A stretch of 64,000 bases of DNA from Jatrophihabitans sp. (lineage in GTDB: Bacteria > Actinomycetota > Actinomycetes > Mycobacteriales > Jatrophihabitantaceae): positions 1 through 64,000 of the forward strand of contig DASVQQ010000022.1 in NCBI GenBank assembly GCA_036389035.1, given 5' to 3'. The position numbers and the translations under genes were made by a program. Numbering within the stretch: position 1 is the first letter of the stretch; each line of letters opens with the position of its first letter. The notes under the pieces were generated by a model, which saw only the letters and a list, made by a program, of their open reading frames with translations, had not been told where the DNA came from and made no database searches. Of this stretch, positions 17,440 through 25,491 are shown piece after piece.

Positions 17440-17703
17440 CTAGGCCTGCTTTACGCGGCGAGGGCGTCGCGCCAACGTGCGCAGCGCCTCGTTCGGGGTG
17501 ACGGGTTCGTCAAGTGCCGCGATGAGCTGGTCGAAGTAGTCCGCCGGGACCAGGGTGCGCGAGGCGAGCACCTCCTCGGCGCGAGCTTCCGCCGAGGAGA
17601 TCACGAAGTCGGTCAAGGATTGGTCGGTTGCCGCAGCCGCAGCCCGAAGCCGATGCTCGGTGTCTGGTCGAACTCGAAAGTTGAGCCGAGCAGCCGTAGC
17701 CAT
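17440..17703 (-). CDS. DUF1778 antitoxin (TacA-like)
   Basis: An 87-residue antitoxin. The N-terminal ribbon-helix-helix (RLNFRVRPDTEHRLRAAAAA, LTDFVISSA) should bind DNA as a dimer; the C-terminal half (RTLVPADYFDQLIAALDEP) is the toxin-wrapping arm. AGGAG precedes the ATG at 17703. It comes first in the operon, as usual for this family, and two direct repeats stand immediately upstream, suggesting autoregulation by the TacA-TacT complex. Confidence 0.9.
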   Translation of the reverse strand: MATAARLNFRVRPDTEHRLRAAAAATDQSLTDFVISSAEARAEEVLASRTLVPADYFDQLIAALDEPVTPNEALRTLARRPRRVKQA

Positions 17704-17717
17704 GTTGAACTCCTAAC

Positions 17718-17738
17718 CGTATGTACATCGTATGTACA
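17718..17738. promoter_or_regulatory. Direct-repeat operator of the toxin-antitoxin operon
   Basis: CGTATGTACA occurs twice with an 11-bp period (17718-17727 and 17729-17738), 15 bp upstream of the antitoxin start. Each copy contains the palindrome TGTACA. The one-turn spacing suits two RHH dimers on one face of the helix, and the site probably overlaps the promoter. Confidence 0.65.
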
Positions 17739-17834
17739 CGATGGCTCGTCGGAATGGCATAGTGCCCCACGTGGCATCCTCGGCGTAGTCAATGTGACCA
17801 TCAGCTAGTCAGCCCGCTTTGCCAGAATGCAGGC

Positions 17835-18482
17835 ATGGCCTTCACCATCCCGCTGAACCCGGACGAGCTGCTGACCACCACCCGGACCGTGCGCAAGCGG
17901 CTGGACCTGACCCGACCGGTTCCCGAAGAGCTCATCAAAGACTGCCTGCAGGTGGCGCTGCAGGCGCCGTCCGGCTCCAACCGGCAGGGTTGGCACTGGA
18001 TCGTGGTGACCGACGCCGACCAGCGGCGCGCCATCGGCGAGATCTATCGCCGGTCCACCGAGCAGTACCTGGCCTCCGCGGGTGCGGCCGGCAGGCTGTT
18101 CGCCGACGATCCGGCGCGGGCGCCGGTGCAGCAACGGGTGAGTGACAGCATCGCCTACCTGGCCGATCACATGGCCGAGGCGCCGGTGCTGGTGCTGCCC
18201 TGCCTGAAAGTCGAAAGCCTGCCCACCGGAAACCAGGCCGGCCTCTGGGCGTCGCTGCTTCCCGCCGTCTGGAGCTTCATGCTGGCCGCTCGGGCCCGCG
18301 GGCTAGGCACCGCCTGGACCACCCTGCACCTGGTCTACGAGGACGAGGTCGCGGCGGTCCTCGGCCTGCCGGACGGTATCCGCCAGGCCGCGCTGATCCC
18401 GACCGCGTACTACACCGGAACGGACTTCCGGCCGGCCGCGCGCCAGCCACTGGACGAGGTTCTGCACTGGGATCGCTGGTGA
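17835..18482 (+). CDS. Nitroreductase-family FMN oxidoreductase
   Basis: A 215-residue flavoprotein of the nitroreductase superfamily: TTRTVRKRLDLTRPVPEELI at the start, the FMN-contacting QAPSGSNRQGWHW segment, and the C-terminal GLGTAWTTLHLVYEDEV region that closes the flavin pocket. Such enzymes use NAD(P)H to reduce nitro or quinone compounds; the substrate is not predictable. Its ATG is 132 bp from the divergent antitoxin gene, and the GNAT gene follows 7 bp after its stop, so the two probably share a transcript. Confidence 0.88.
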   Translation: MAFTIPLNPDELLTTTRTVRKRLDLTRPVPEELIKDCLQVALQAPSGSNRQGWHWIVVTDADQRRAIGEIYRRSTEQYLASAGAAGRLFADDPARAPVQQRVSDSIAYLADHMAEAPVLVLPCLKVESLPTGNQAGLWASLLPAVWSFMLAARARGLGTAWTTLHLVYEDEVAAVLGLPDGIRQAALIPTAYYTGTDFRPAARQPLDEVLHWDRW

Positions 18483-18489
18483 TCACTCG

Positions 18490-19101
18490 ATGACCAGACA
18501 GGCAACACTGCGCACCCGCCGGCTCACCCTGGTGCCGCTGGCCGAGGAGCACCTGGACCACGAGGTCGAACTCGACTCCGACCCCGAGGTGATGCGCTAT
18601 CTCGGCAACGGCAAGGTGCGCGCCCGGGACGAGGTGCAGCGCCACCACCGCCACCGGCTTGCCGTCGCCGACCTGGTGCCCGGGTTGGGCTTCTGGGCCG
18701 GCTTCCACGAGGGGCAGTTCGTCGGCTGGTGGCTGTTCAGCCCGCCGCAGCACGCCGACCAGGGGCCGGTCGAGGGCCAAGCCGAACTCGGCTACCGGCT
18801 GCTGCGCCGCTACTGGCGGCAGGGCCTGGCCAGCGAAGGCTCCCGCGAGCTGATCCGGCACGGCTTCGAAGACCTGGGGCTGCACCGGATCTTCGCCGAG
18901 ACGATGGCGGTCAACGAAGCCTCCCGGGCGACCATGACCTCGATCGGGCTGCGGCACGTGCGCACCTTCCAGGGCGACTGGGACGAGCCGATCCCCGGCG
19001 CCGAGCACGGCGAGGTCGAGTACGCGATCACCCGAGATGAGTGGCTCGCCGGGCGAGCCTCAGGCGGAAGGAACCGCTCGGTCGCCGCGGACGACCAGTG
19101 A
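18490..19101 (+). CDS. GNAT acetyltransferase, RimJ/RimL-like
   Basis: A 203-residue acetyltransferase: TLRTRRLTLVPLAEEHLDHE at the start, the acetyl-CoA motif LRRYWRQGLASEGSRELIR and LHRIFAETMAVNEASRATM at the C-terminal half are typical of the RimJ/RimL (Acetyltransf_3) subgroup, which acetylates protein N-termini or small amines. Co-directional with the nitroreductase (7-bp gap). Its last 42 bases overlap the 3' end of the VMAP-like gene on the opposite strand, so it marks the left edge of the 19-27 kb island. Confidence 0.85.
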   Translation: MTRQATLRTRRLTLVPLAEEHLDHEVELDSDPEVMRYLGNGKVRARDEVQRHHRHRLAVADLVPGLGFWAGFHEGQFVGWWLFSPPQHADQGPVEGQAELGYRLLRRYWRQGLASEGSRELIRHGFEDLGLHRIFAETMAVNEASRATMTSIGLRHVRTFQGDWDEPIPGAEHGEVEYAITRDEWLAGRASGGRNRSVAADDQ

Positions 19102-22100
19102 TGGGTGACCGAAGAAACGGTAGGCCAAGGCGCCGATTCCGTCGGCGCCACGCCGGTACCCGCACCGCAGCCGTCGCAGCATCTCCGCCGGCGGTACCTC
19201 CTCTTCCAGGACGCCGGCGTAGAACCGGCTCGCGAACTCCGCAGCCGCCTCGTCCGAGACTTGCCACATCGCAGCGATGACCGCGGCGGCGCCGGCCCGG
19301 AGGAAGGCCGCCGCCAAGGCTGTTGACCCGGCGGTGTTGAGGACCACCAGCGGCGCCGAGGCTAACCGGACGTAAGTGAGTTCCCTTGAGGTCAAGCGGG
19401 AGCCGTCATCGAGTAACAGGCCGGGTTCGATGTCGTCGCCGCTTCTGACGCTGTGGCCGGTGAGGTGCAGGATGCCGATCCGGTCATCACCGCGCAGCGC
19501 GCCCAGCACGCCACCCAAGTCAGTGGGGAGCCGCCGCGCCCCGTAATGCTGCACCAGCTCCGCCGCCTCCGCTTCAGCGCCCCGGAGCGTCGACGATCTG
19601 CCTCCGCCGTAGCCAGGTCCGATCACCGCTATGTCGCCACCGACGGTCAGCTCGAGCGAGGAGACTCTGCCCGGCAACTGCGCCACCACGGCATGGCACC
19701 CCAGAAATGGCGGAAGAGAAATTTTCGACGGCAGGCGGGCTTCGGCCAGTTCCCACGGCACGTCCAGGTCGGACCGGAACGTGATCATGGGACGCCCACC
19801 GGACTCAGCGTCAACACTGGCCAGGTCGGACCAGAATTGTGCTGGGAACGCGGCCGCGATCTCCCGGGACACATCCTCGATGACCCCGGGCGGGAAGCTG
19901 GGAAAGGCGGTCCGCGCGAGTGTTCGGGCGAACTCGGCTGAGTCTCCCCTTGCCCTCGTCACTACCCGGGTCAGTCCGGCTGAGCCTCCCCTCGTGACGA
20001 CCTGGGTCAGCTCGGCGCCGGCGTTGCCCAGAGTCCAACGAAGCTCGTCGCTGTCCGACCCCGGTTCCACTGTGACGATCAGGTGGATCGAGTCGGGCGT
20101 CGTAGGTACCTGCTGCTGCCTCCGCGCCGCCCGCTGGGCGGCCTCGGCTTCGACCGCGGCGAGCACCGGCGCGGCAAGTGCGGTGATCAGCTCCGGCAGG
20201 TGAGCCCGCTCGATCGGATAGACAGTCCTCGGGGGAGGCTCCATCTCCCTCGGTCGATCCCGCGACTCCGATGGGTGAGACGACCCTGGTTCGAAAAGGC
20301 CCCCGGACATGTAGGGCATGTAAGGCAGCACCTCGTCGCTCCCTAACGGCAAGGCCGCCGTGCCAATGGCGAGCCGGGCGGCCTCCAGGTCATCCATGGC
20401 CACCGAGTAATCGTTGAGGATCAGTCCGGCGCCCAGCCGGTCGCGCAGCATCCGCGCATACGCCTGCCACTGCTGCGTGAACCACGAGAAGTAGGCCTCG
20501 AACGAGGCCCAGCGCTCCCCGCTCGGCGACCACCCGACGCTGGTGTAATCCCGGCCCATCTCGTCGACAAGGAGACCGGTCTGGGGCTCTCGCGGCTCGA
20601 CGGGCACCTGCGTGGGGTCGTCCTGGCCATCGAGATACCCGCGCACTGGACCCGCGAAGATCCACTCACACATGCCACGGACGTGGTGGAACGTCGCGGT
20701 GGCGACATCGGGCGCGTCCGGGTCCTCCTCCGGCGGCAGGTCGAAAAGCGCCTGCTCGGCCTGCTGATCCTCGACTTCGGCTCTATGGAAGAGCCGCACG
20801 TGAAAGGCCACCGCGACGGACTGGAGCACGTTCAACGCATGGCGCACGTCCAGGGTGTAGAGCCGTCGCGGATTCGCCACGATCCTGCCCACGGCGGCCG
20901 CGACCGTCCCCTCGGGGTCGTTGGTGTCCCCCAGCCATATGGGCACCTCAACCCCCCGCAGCGTGGGACGCATCACGTCCGCCAGGACTTCATTACCCAG
21001 GGGCGAGAAGTCGATCACTATCGCGGGGACTTCGCCCTCACCCACCCCGGTATGCGCGACGGCCCGGGCAAGGCCGCTCATGACGGCGTTGAGCGCCGGG
21101 CCTGACCGGCCGAGGTCGACCTGATCGCTGACCACGAGAATCTCGGGACGGGCATAGACGTCCGGCGGCTCACGGACCACCTGGACGGTCACCTCCGGAG
21201 CGCCATGGGCAGCGGTGACGCGGCGGGAGATCTCGCTGTCGCTCAGGCTCGTCCAGCCGGGCACCGTGCCGAACAGCGCGACGACCACTCGTCGTGAGCG
21301 TGTCGACTCGACGTGATAGCGCTGGCCCGAGATGGTCCGCAGCACGGCCCTGCCGGCCAGCCCGTCCAGAGCGGCGGCCAGGCCGGCGTCGGCCCGCACG
21401 ACCGCGACATGCTCGTCGCCACCGGGGTCCTGCCAGCTGGCCTCCAGCGCGAGCGGGCGGGTGTGCGGCAGGGTCAGCACACCGGCGTCAGGGTCCGAGG
21501 GTGGGACGAAGCGCAGGCCGCCGGGGATAACCTGGACGCCGACCGTGGTCACCGGCAGGCTGAGCGGCGCCAGGTCCGCCAGCCCGTCCGGGAACCGGTC
21601 CCCGGCTAGGATCTCCGGAGCGATCACCCGGTCCACGTGCATCGCCACCGCGGCCAGCAGCCGCCGCCCGGCGTCGTGCGCCAGCGCGCTCGCAGGGAGC
21701 CTGCGGCGGGCCTGCAGGAACCAGCGGACCACCTCGGCGGCACGTTCGGGATGCAGCTTCAAGGTGGCCAGCGCGCGCTCGAAGGCGTCGCCGACGTCTG
21801 ATGCGTCGCCGATCATCGACGACCAGATGATCCGCTCCTCGAGTCGGACCATGTCGGTGTGCTCCCGATGCGCGGCGACCACCAGCCGGCGGGCCGCCCC
21901 GGCCGTCGCACGGTGGGCCGGCCCGCCGAGCTGGCCACGCAACACCTCGAGCACCGCCGGGCGGAGCGTCAGCTGGCCGGCGGTGGCGACGTGGGCGAGG
22001 TCGCTGAACCACAGGTCCGCCTCGGTGCCGGCATGCCAGCCTCCAGCTGGATGGCCGCCGGCCTGCTCGGCCCGGACCCGGCCACCCAGCTCCAGGCGGA

Positions 22101-22224
22101 GCCGGCGCAGCAACGGTGGCTCGATGATCGTCGCCACGCTCGCCAGCCGGGCCAGTCCCACGATGTCGGGACGTCGCCTCTCCAGCGCCGCCAGGCCGGC
22201 TGCCTCGTCGGTCGGCTCAGTCAC
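19060..22224 (-). CDS. Large VMAP-like protein with C-terminal CHAT-like domain lacking the usual Cys
   Basis: A protein of about 1054 residues and last gene of the TIR-MoxR-vWA-VMAP operon. The N-terminal half is helical; a middle part looks Rossmann-like (about 340-500) with no obvious catalytic motif. The last 250 residues resemble a CHAT (caspase-like) peptidase: the His segment ILHLTGHS (His about 924) is kept, but where CHAT proteins have an Ala-Cys pair after the strand (LNAC), this one reads LNTAGS, with Ala near 965 in the Cys position. It may be a non-peptidase scaffold or use another residue. In vWA-MoxR ternary conflict systems the third protein (VMAP) often carries such a C-terminal effector. 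The GTG at 22224 overlaps the vWA stop by 8 bp; a longer reading to 22281 is possible. Confidence 0.8.
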   Translation of the reverse strand: MTEPTDEAAGLAALERRRPDIVGLARLASVATIIEPPLLRRLRLELGGRVRAEQAGGHPAGGWHAGTEADLWFSDLAHVATAGQLTLRPAVLEVLRGQLGGPAHRATAGAARRLVVAAHREHTDMVRLEERIIWSSMIGDASDVGDAFERALATLKLHPERAAEVVRWFLQARRRLPASALAHDAGRRLLAAVAMHVDRVIAPEILAGDRFPDGLADLAPLSLPVTTVGVQVIPGGLRFVPPSDPDAGVLTLPHTRPLALEASWQDPGGDEHVAVVRADAGLAAALDGLAGRAVLRTISGQRYHVESTRSRRVVVALFGTVPGWTSLSDSEISRRVTAAHGAPEVTVQVVREPPDVYARPEILVVSDQVDLGRSGPALNAVMSGLARAVAHTGVGEGEVPAIVIDFSPLGNEVLADVMRPTLRGVEVPIWLGDTNDPEGTVAAAVGRIVANPRRLYTLDVRHALNVLQSVAVAFHVRLFHRAEVEDQQAEQALFDLPPEEDPDAPDVATATFHHVRGMCEWIFAGPVRGYLDGQDDPTQVPVEPREPQTGLLVDEMGRDYTSVGWSPSGERWASFEAYFSWFTQQWQAYARMLRDRLGAGLILNDYSVAMDDLEAARLAIGTAALPLGSDEVLPYMPYMSGGLFEPGSSHPSESRDRPREMEPPPRTVYPIERAHLPELITALAAPVLAAVEAEAAQRAARRQQQVPTTPDSIHLIVTVEPGSDSDELRWTLGNAGAELTQVVTRGGSAGLTRVVTRARGDSAEFARTLARTAFPSFPPGVIEDVSREIAAAFPAQFWSDLASVDAESGGRPMITFRSDLDVPWELAEARLPSKISLPPFLGCHAVVAQLPGRVSSLELTVGGDIAVIGPGYGGGRSSTLRGAEAEAAELVQHYGARRLPTDLGGVLGALRGDDRIGILHLTGHSVRSGDDIEPGLLLDDGSRLTSRELTYVRLASAPLVVLNTAGSTALAAAFLRAGAAAVIAAMWQVSDEAAAEFASRFYAGVLEEEVPPAEMLRRLRCGYRRGADGIGALAYRFFGHPSLVVRGDRAVPSA

Positions 22225-23140
22225 GGCCACGGCCCACCCGTGGCAGGTCGTCCCAGGCCACCAGCCGGATGGCGCGGGCAAGGTCGTCCGGCCAGGACCG
22301 CAGTCGGTGCGGGACGAGCGCGAGCACGTCGGCGTCGTGCTGCCGCGCCGCCTCCGCGAACTCCAGCCAGCGCAGCCGGCCGATCGCCGACGAGCCCGGC
22401 GCCCGGGCCGCGCCGAGCGTGGAGATCACCAGCACCGGACGGCCCGAGGCGAACAGCTCCTCCGGATCGACGGCGTCGTGGGGGCCGTGCTGATCGTGAT
22501 CGACCCACTCCACGGTGGTGTTCGACTCCCCAACCACGTGCTCGACCTCGCCCACGAAGGCCCGCACGTCAGCCAGGTAGGGCAGCATGCTGGCGCCGAC
22601 GTCGGCGACGATGGCGACGCCCCGCTGGGTGCTCGGCTCGACGACCCGCGGCAGCGTGACCAGCGGCTGCTGCTCGGCGATCGACTCGATGACCTGATCG
22701 AGGTCGATGTCGTCGGAGCGGTGGTCCCGGCGCACCAGCATGGTCATCGCCGCGCGCAGCAGGGTCGCGGGGATCGGCGGCTCGTACGGGACAGCGGCGG
22801 TCAGCGAGGTGATCGGCGCCAGCGGCGCGGCCGTGCTGCCGAACACGTCGACGGGCAGATCGCTGAGCGCCTCGACGAAGGTGCGCTGGTCCTGCGCCAT
22901 CGGCAGGTCGTCATAGCCCGGCGGCAGCGTCGCCCATGCCGGCCCGGCCGGCTCGACGTCGACCGGCTGTTCGACCTGACCGGGCTCAGGCAGCGGGTCG
23001 TCCTCGGGCCCGGGCGCCGGCGCCCTGAGTCCCAGCAGCTCCACGAGCTCGTCGAGGTCCTCCGCCGCGGTCAGGGCAAGCTCGGCGGCGGCGGTGATCG
23101 CGTCGCCCCAGCCGACGGTGCCGCGATTCTCCTCAGACAC
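22217..23140 (-). CDS. vWA-like protein of a MoxR-vWA ternary system
   Basis: A 307-residue protein. The first 75 residues are acidic and Pro-rich; residues about 85-160 hold a helical segment (TFVEALSDLP, LLRAAMTMLVRRD). From about 174 there is a vWA-like Rossmann fold beginning GVAIVADVGASM, where DVGAS corresponds to the MIDAS motif DxSxS with the first Ser changed to Gly. It continues with alternating strands and helices (VLVISTLGAARAPGSSAIGR, ADVLALVPHRLRSW). The upstream gene encodes the MoxR ATPase, the standard partner of vWA proteins. GTG 23140 was chosen because it overlaps the MoxR stop by 8 bp (GTGTCTGA); the longer frame to 23251 is Arg/Pro-rich. MIDAS metal binding may be weakened. 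Confidence 0.75.
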   Translation of the reverse strand: MSEENRGTVGWGDAITAAAELALTAAEDLDELVELLGLRAPAPGPEDDPLPEPGQVEQPVDVEPAGPAWATLPPGYDDLPMAQDQRTFVEALSDLPVDVFGSTAAPLAPITSLTAAVPYEPPIPATLLRAAMTMLVRRDHRSDDIDLDQVIESIAEQQPLVTLPRVVEPSTQRGVAIVADVGASMLPYLADVRAFVGEVEHVVGESNTTVEWVDHDQHGPHDAVDPEELFASGRPVLVISTLGAARAPGSSAIGRLRWLEFAEAARQHDADVLALVPHRLRSWPDDLARAIRLVAWDDLPRVGRGRD

Positions 23141-24044
23141 GGTGCTCGCTTGCGGGCTTGGCACGGGTCTTGCGCAGTGCCGCCTCCTCGATCGCGTCCC
23201 ACAGGTCGGTTCCGGGACCGTCGGCGGTCGGTGGCCGCTGCCCGTAGGCAAGGCATGCCTTGACCGTGTCGAGGTATTCGGCCATCGAGGGTGGCCGGCG
23301 GCGCTCGTGGGTGGCCGCCTTGCCGAGTTCGAGCGTGCGAGCCGCGATGTCGGCGTACAGGGTGTCCTGCCGCGCCCCGAAGTGTGAGGTCGCGACCGCC
23401 GTGAAGAAGCCGGGTTCGGTGTCTGCCAGTTCGAGCTGGATGCACCGGCGCAGGAACGCCGGAGGCATCGAGCGCTCGCCGTTGCTCGTGATGATGATGA
23501 GCAGGGGCGCCTGCGCCGTGATCGCGCCGTGGCCCGGCACGTTGATCACCGAACGCTCCAGCGGCTCCAGCAGGTCGTTGGGCAGGTCAGGCTCGGCCTT
23601 GTCGATCTCGTCGAGGAGGACGACCGTCCCGTGGCCGCTGCGCTCAGGTTTCGTCCGGTGGTCCTGGGCCCTGACCATCGCTCCCGCTGATTCCGGATTG
23701 AATGCCCACCACAGGACTCCGGGCACGGCGTAGTGGGCGGCGTCCTTCGCCTTGTGCTCCTGCGCGTCACTGAGCCGGGCGACGGCGTCGAAGCGGGCGC
23801 TGAGGTCCTCCAGCCGGGTTCGGGAGGTCACCGTCGTGGCGACGTAGGCCCAGTCGAGGCGCTCGGCGACATCGGCCGCGAGCGTCGACTTGCCCGAGCC
23901 CGGAACGCCGGTGATCAGCAATGGCCGCCTGGTCGCAAGGGCCACGTTCACGGCCAGCACGATCCGCTTGTCGTGATAGACGTAGGACTTCTTTCCCGGA
24001 ACCGCGTCAGTGTCGGGACGGAACGGAGCGGCGTCGAAGTTCAT
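23133..24044 (-). CDS. MoxR-family AAA+ ATPase
   Basis: A 303-residue AAA+ protein: Walker A GVPGSGKST (46-54), Walker B VVLLDEID (141-148), sensor 1 TSN (186-188) and the arginine pair of FLRRC (about 199-200). MoxR ATPases act as chaperones or remodelling motors with vWA-domain partners. A 40-residue segment between Walker A and B (HYAVPGVLWWAFNPES) is an insertion-like loop seen in conflict-associated members. The ATG at 24044 has GGAGGGAGA upstream and overlaps the TIR-gene stop (ATGA); the 3' end overlaps the vWA gene. Tight coupling implies fixed stoichiometry. Confidence 0.88.
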   Translation of the reverse strand: MNFDAAPFRPDTDAVPGKKSYVYHDKRIVLAVNVALATRRPLLITGVPGSGKSTLAADVAERLDWAYVATTVTSRTRLEDLSARFDAVARLSDAQEHKAKDAAHYAVPGVLWWAFNPESAGAMVRAQDHRTKPERSGHGTVVLLDEIDKAEPDLPNDLLEPLERSVINVPGHGAITAQAPLLIIITSNGERSMPPAFLRRCIQLELADTEPGFFTAVATSHFGARQDTLYADIAARTLELGKAATHERRRPPSMAEYLDTVKACLAYGQRPPTADGPGTDLWDAIEEAALRKTRAKPASEHRV

Positions 24045-25315
24045 GCTGAGTCTCCCTCCAGCGCCTGGATTGCCGCCAGGTAGTCGAAGTAGATCCGGCG
24101 CTCGTCCTGGGAGGTCAGAGTCGGGGTGACCGGAAGCAGTTGGGCAGGCAACGTCGGGGGCGCCGCACTCGCCTGGTGATGCACGAGAAAGGCCACCCGC
24201 GGGTAGGTCTCGTCCAAGAGCTCGAGAACCTCTTCGTCGATGGGACCAGGAACCCAGACGTAGAGGTCCGGGGTGCTCGTCGCGAGCAGTTCGTCGACGT
24301 CCTCATCGGTGAGCGACTGCGCCATGGCCGATCCGTGGCGCGCGCGCCAGCCGTCGCGCAGGTTCGCGCGGAGCTCCTCGAAGGCGCCGTGAGTGTTGGC
24401 TATCGCGAAATGCGGAGGTGGTTCCTGGGCCAGATGAGCCCGGCGGATGTAGCGCGGAACCGTGTAGCCCGGCCGTTCGGAGCACAGGCTGGCGTGCGCG
24501 TAGCCGCCCCGACTGCGGCGGCGGCGCAGCATCGCAGAGGCGCCCGCGGCGACCACCAGCGGCGAGAGCTCCTCCAGAATTCTCAGGCGTAGCGGATTCG
24601 GGAACGCCGTGCCGAAGTCCTTCATGAGATCGCGGGTCTCGGTCAGGCATTCCGAGCGCAGCATCGCCTCGATGATCGCGAGGGCCGCGAGGTTCTCTGC
24701 GTTGTCGGCGAGGTAGCCGGCGCGGGCCGACAAGCCGTCGGCCAGCTCGCGCAGCGCGGGCTGGGACGCCCGGTCGAGCAGCGGCGCCAGCTGGTTGGCG
24801 AGCTGGGCCGCGGGGGTCTCGCCGGGCCCGAGAAGGCCACGGTCGCGCAGGGCGGTCACGATGCTCGTGGCCACCTCGGTGACGCCCTTGCCACGGACGA
24901 ACTGGATGCCGGGCAGGTTCACGACCTTCCACGACGTCTCGGCAAAGGCCTGCCGCTGGGCGGCCCGGGCCTGCCTGGCCCGCTCGAGGTCCGGCTCGTC
25001 GAGGAAGGACACCGGGACGAAGGCGAAGGCCTCGTCGTAGGAGTGCCGGAGGGACAGGAACAGGGCTTCGGCGTGCACCCATTGCGAGGCCAGCGCGGCC
25101 TCGTCGAGAAGCACCACGCCGCCGTGGCACACGTGCAGCATGAAGGCGATCCGCCGGCGCCAGTCATCCCCGCCCGTGATCTGCTCCTGGTCATAGAGGA
25201 CCCGGATCCCCCCATGCGGCTCGGCCGCTTCCTCGATGCTCGCCGCAAGCTCGCGCAGGCGCTCCTTGCTGGCCGAGGAGGGCGAGCTGTGGCTGAGGAA
25301 CAGCCGGTACACCAT
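24041..25315 (-). CDS. TIR-domain protein, probable NADase effector
   Basis: A 424-residue protein, first in the minus-strand operon. Residues 1-150 are a TIR domain: YRLFLSHSS (first strand and loop), VLYDQEQITGGDDWRRRI, and SQWVHAE, in which Glu83 sits at the catalytic Glu position of NAD+-cleaving TIR domains. The rest is a helical region (about 155-260) and a C-terminal domain I do not recognise. Bacterial TIR effectors in defence systems destroy NAD+ or make signalling derivatives of it; that activity is inferred. ATG 25315 was chosen because MVYRLFLSHSS is the usual TIR beginning; an extension to 25504 is Arg-rich and would overlap the divergent gene. Confidence 0.85.
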   Translation of the reverse strand: MVYRLFLSHSSPSSASKERLRELAASIEEAAEPHGGIRVLYDQEQITGGDDWRRRIAFMLHVCHGGVVLLDEAALASQWVHAEALFLSLRHSYDEAFAFVPVSFLDEPDLERARQARAAQRQAFAETSWKVVNLPGIQFVRGKGVTEVATSIVTALRDRGLLGPGETPAAQLANQLAPLLDRASQPALRELADGLSARAGYLADNAENLAALAIIEAMLRSECLTETRDLMKDFGTAFPNPLRLRILEELSPLVVAAGASAMLRRRRSRGGYAHASLCSERPGYTVPRYIRRAHLAQEPPPHFAIANTHGAFEELRANLRDGWRARHGSAMAQSLTDEDVDELLATSTPDLYVWVPGPIDEEVLELLDETYPRVAFLVHHQASAAPPTLPAQLLPVTPTLTSQDERRIYFDYLAAIQALEGDSA

Positions 25316-25491
25316 GACGACCCCCGCCCCGCGAAAGACCACGTCACTCGTAGCACCGGACAGCTGCCCGCAGCGGCGGTCTCGCCGATAAACATAGCGT
25401 TCGGCCGGCTCCGGCGCCGAGGCGACGCCGCCGGCCCGCTGAGCGGCTTTCGACCCTCGTCTGCCGGGCCGCGTTGTGGTTCGCTTGGGAG
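25316..25491. promoter_or_regulatory. Divergent intergenic region of the conflict island
   Basis: 176 bp between the TIR operon and the divergent SLOG-patatin gene. It must carry promoters in both directions if the starts are right, which would allow shared control. No clear operator palindrome was found. An AT-richer patch lies at about 25385-25400. Confidence 0.45.
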
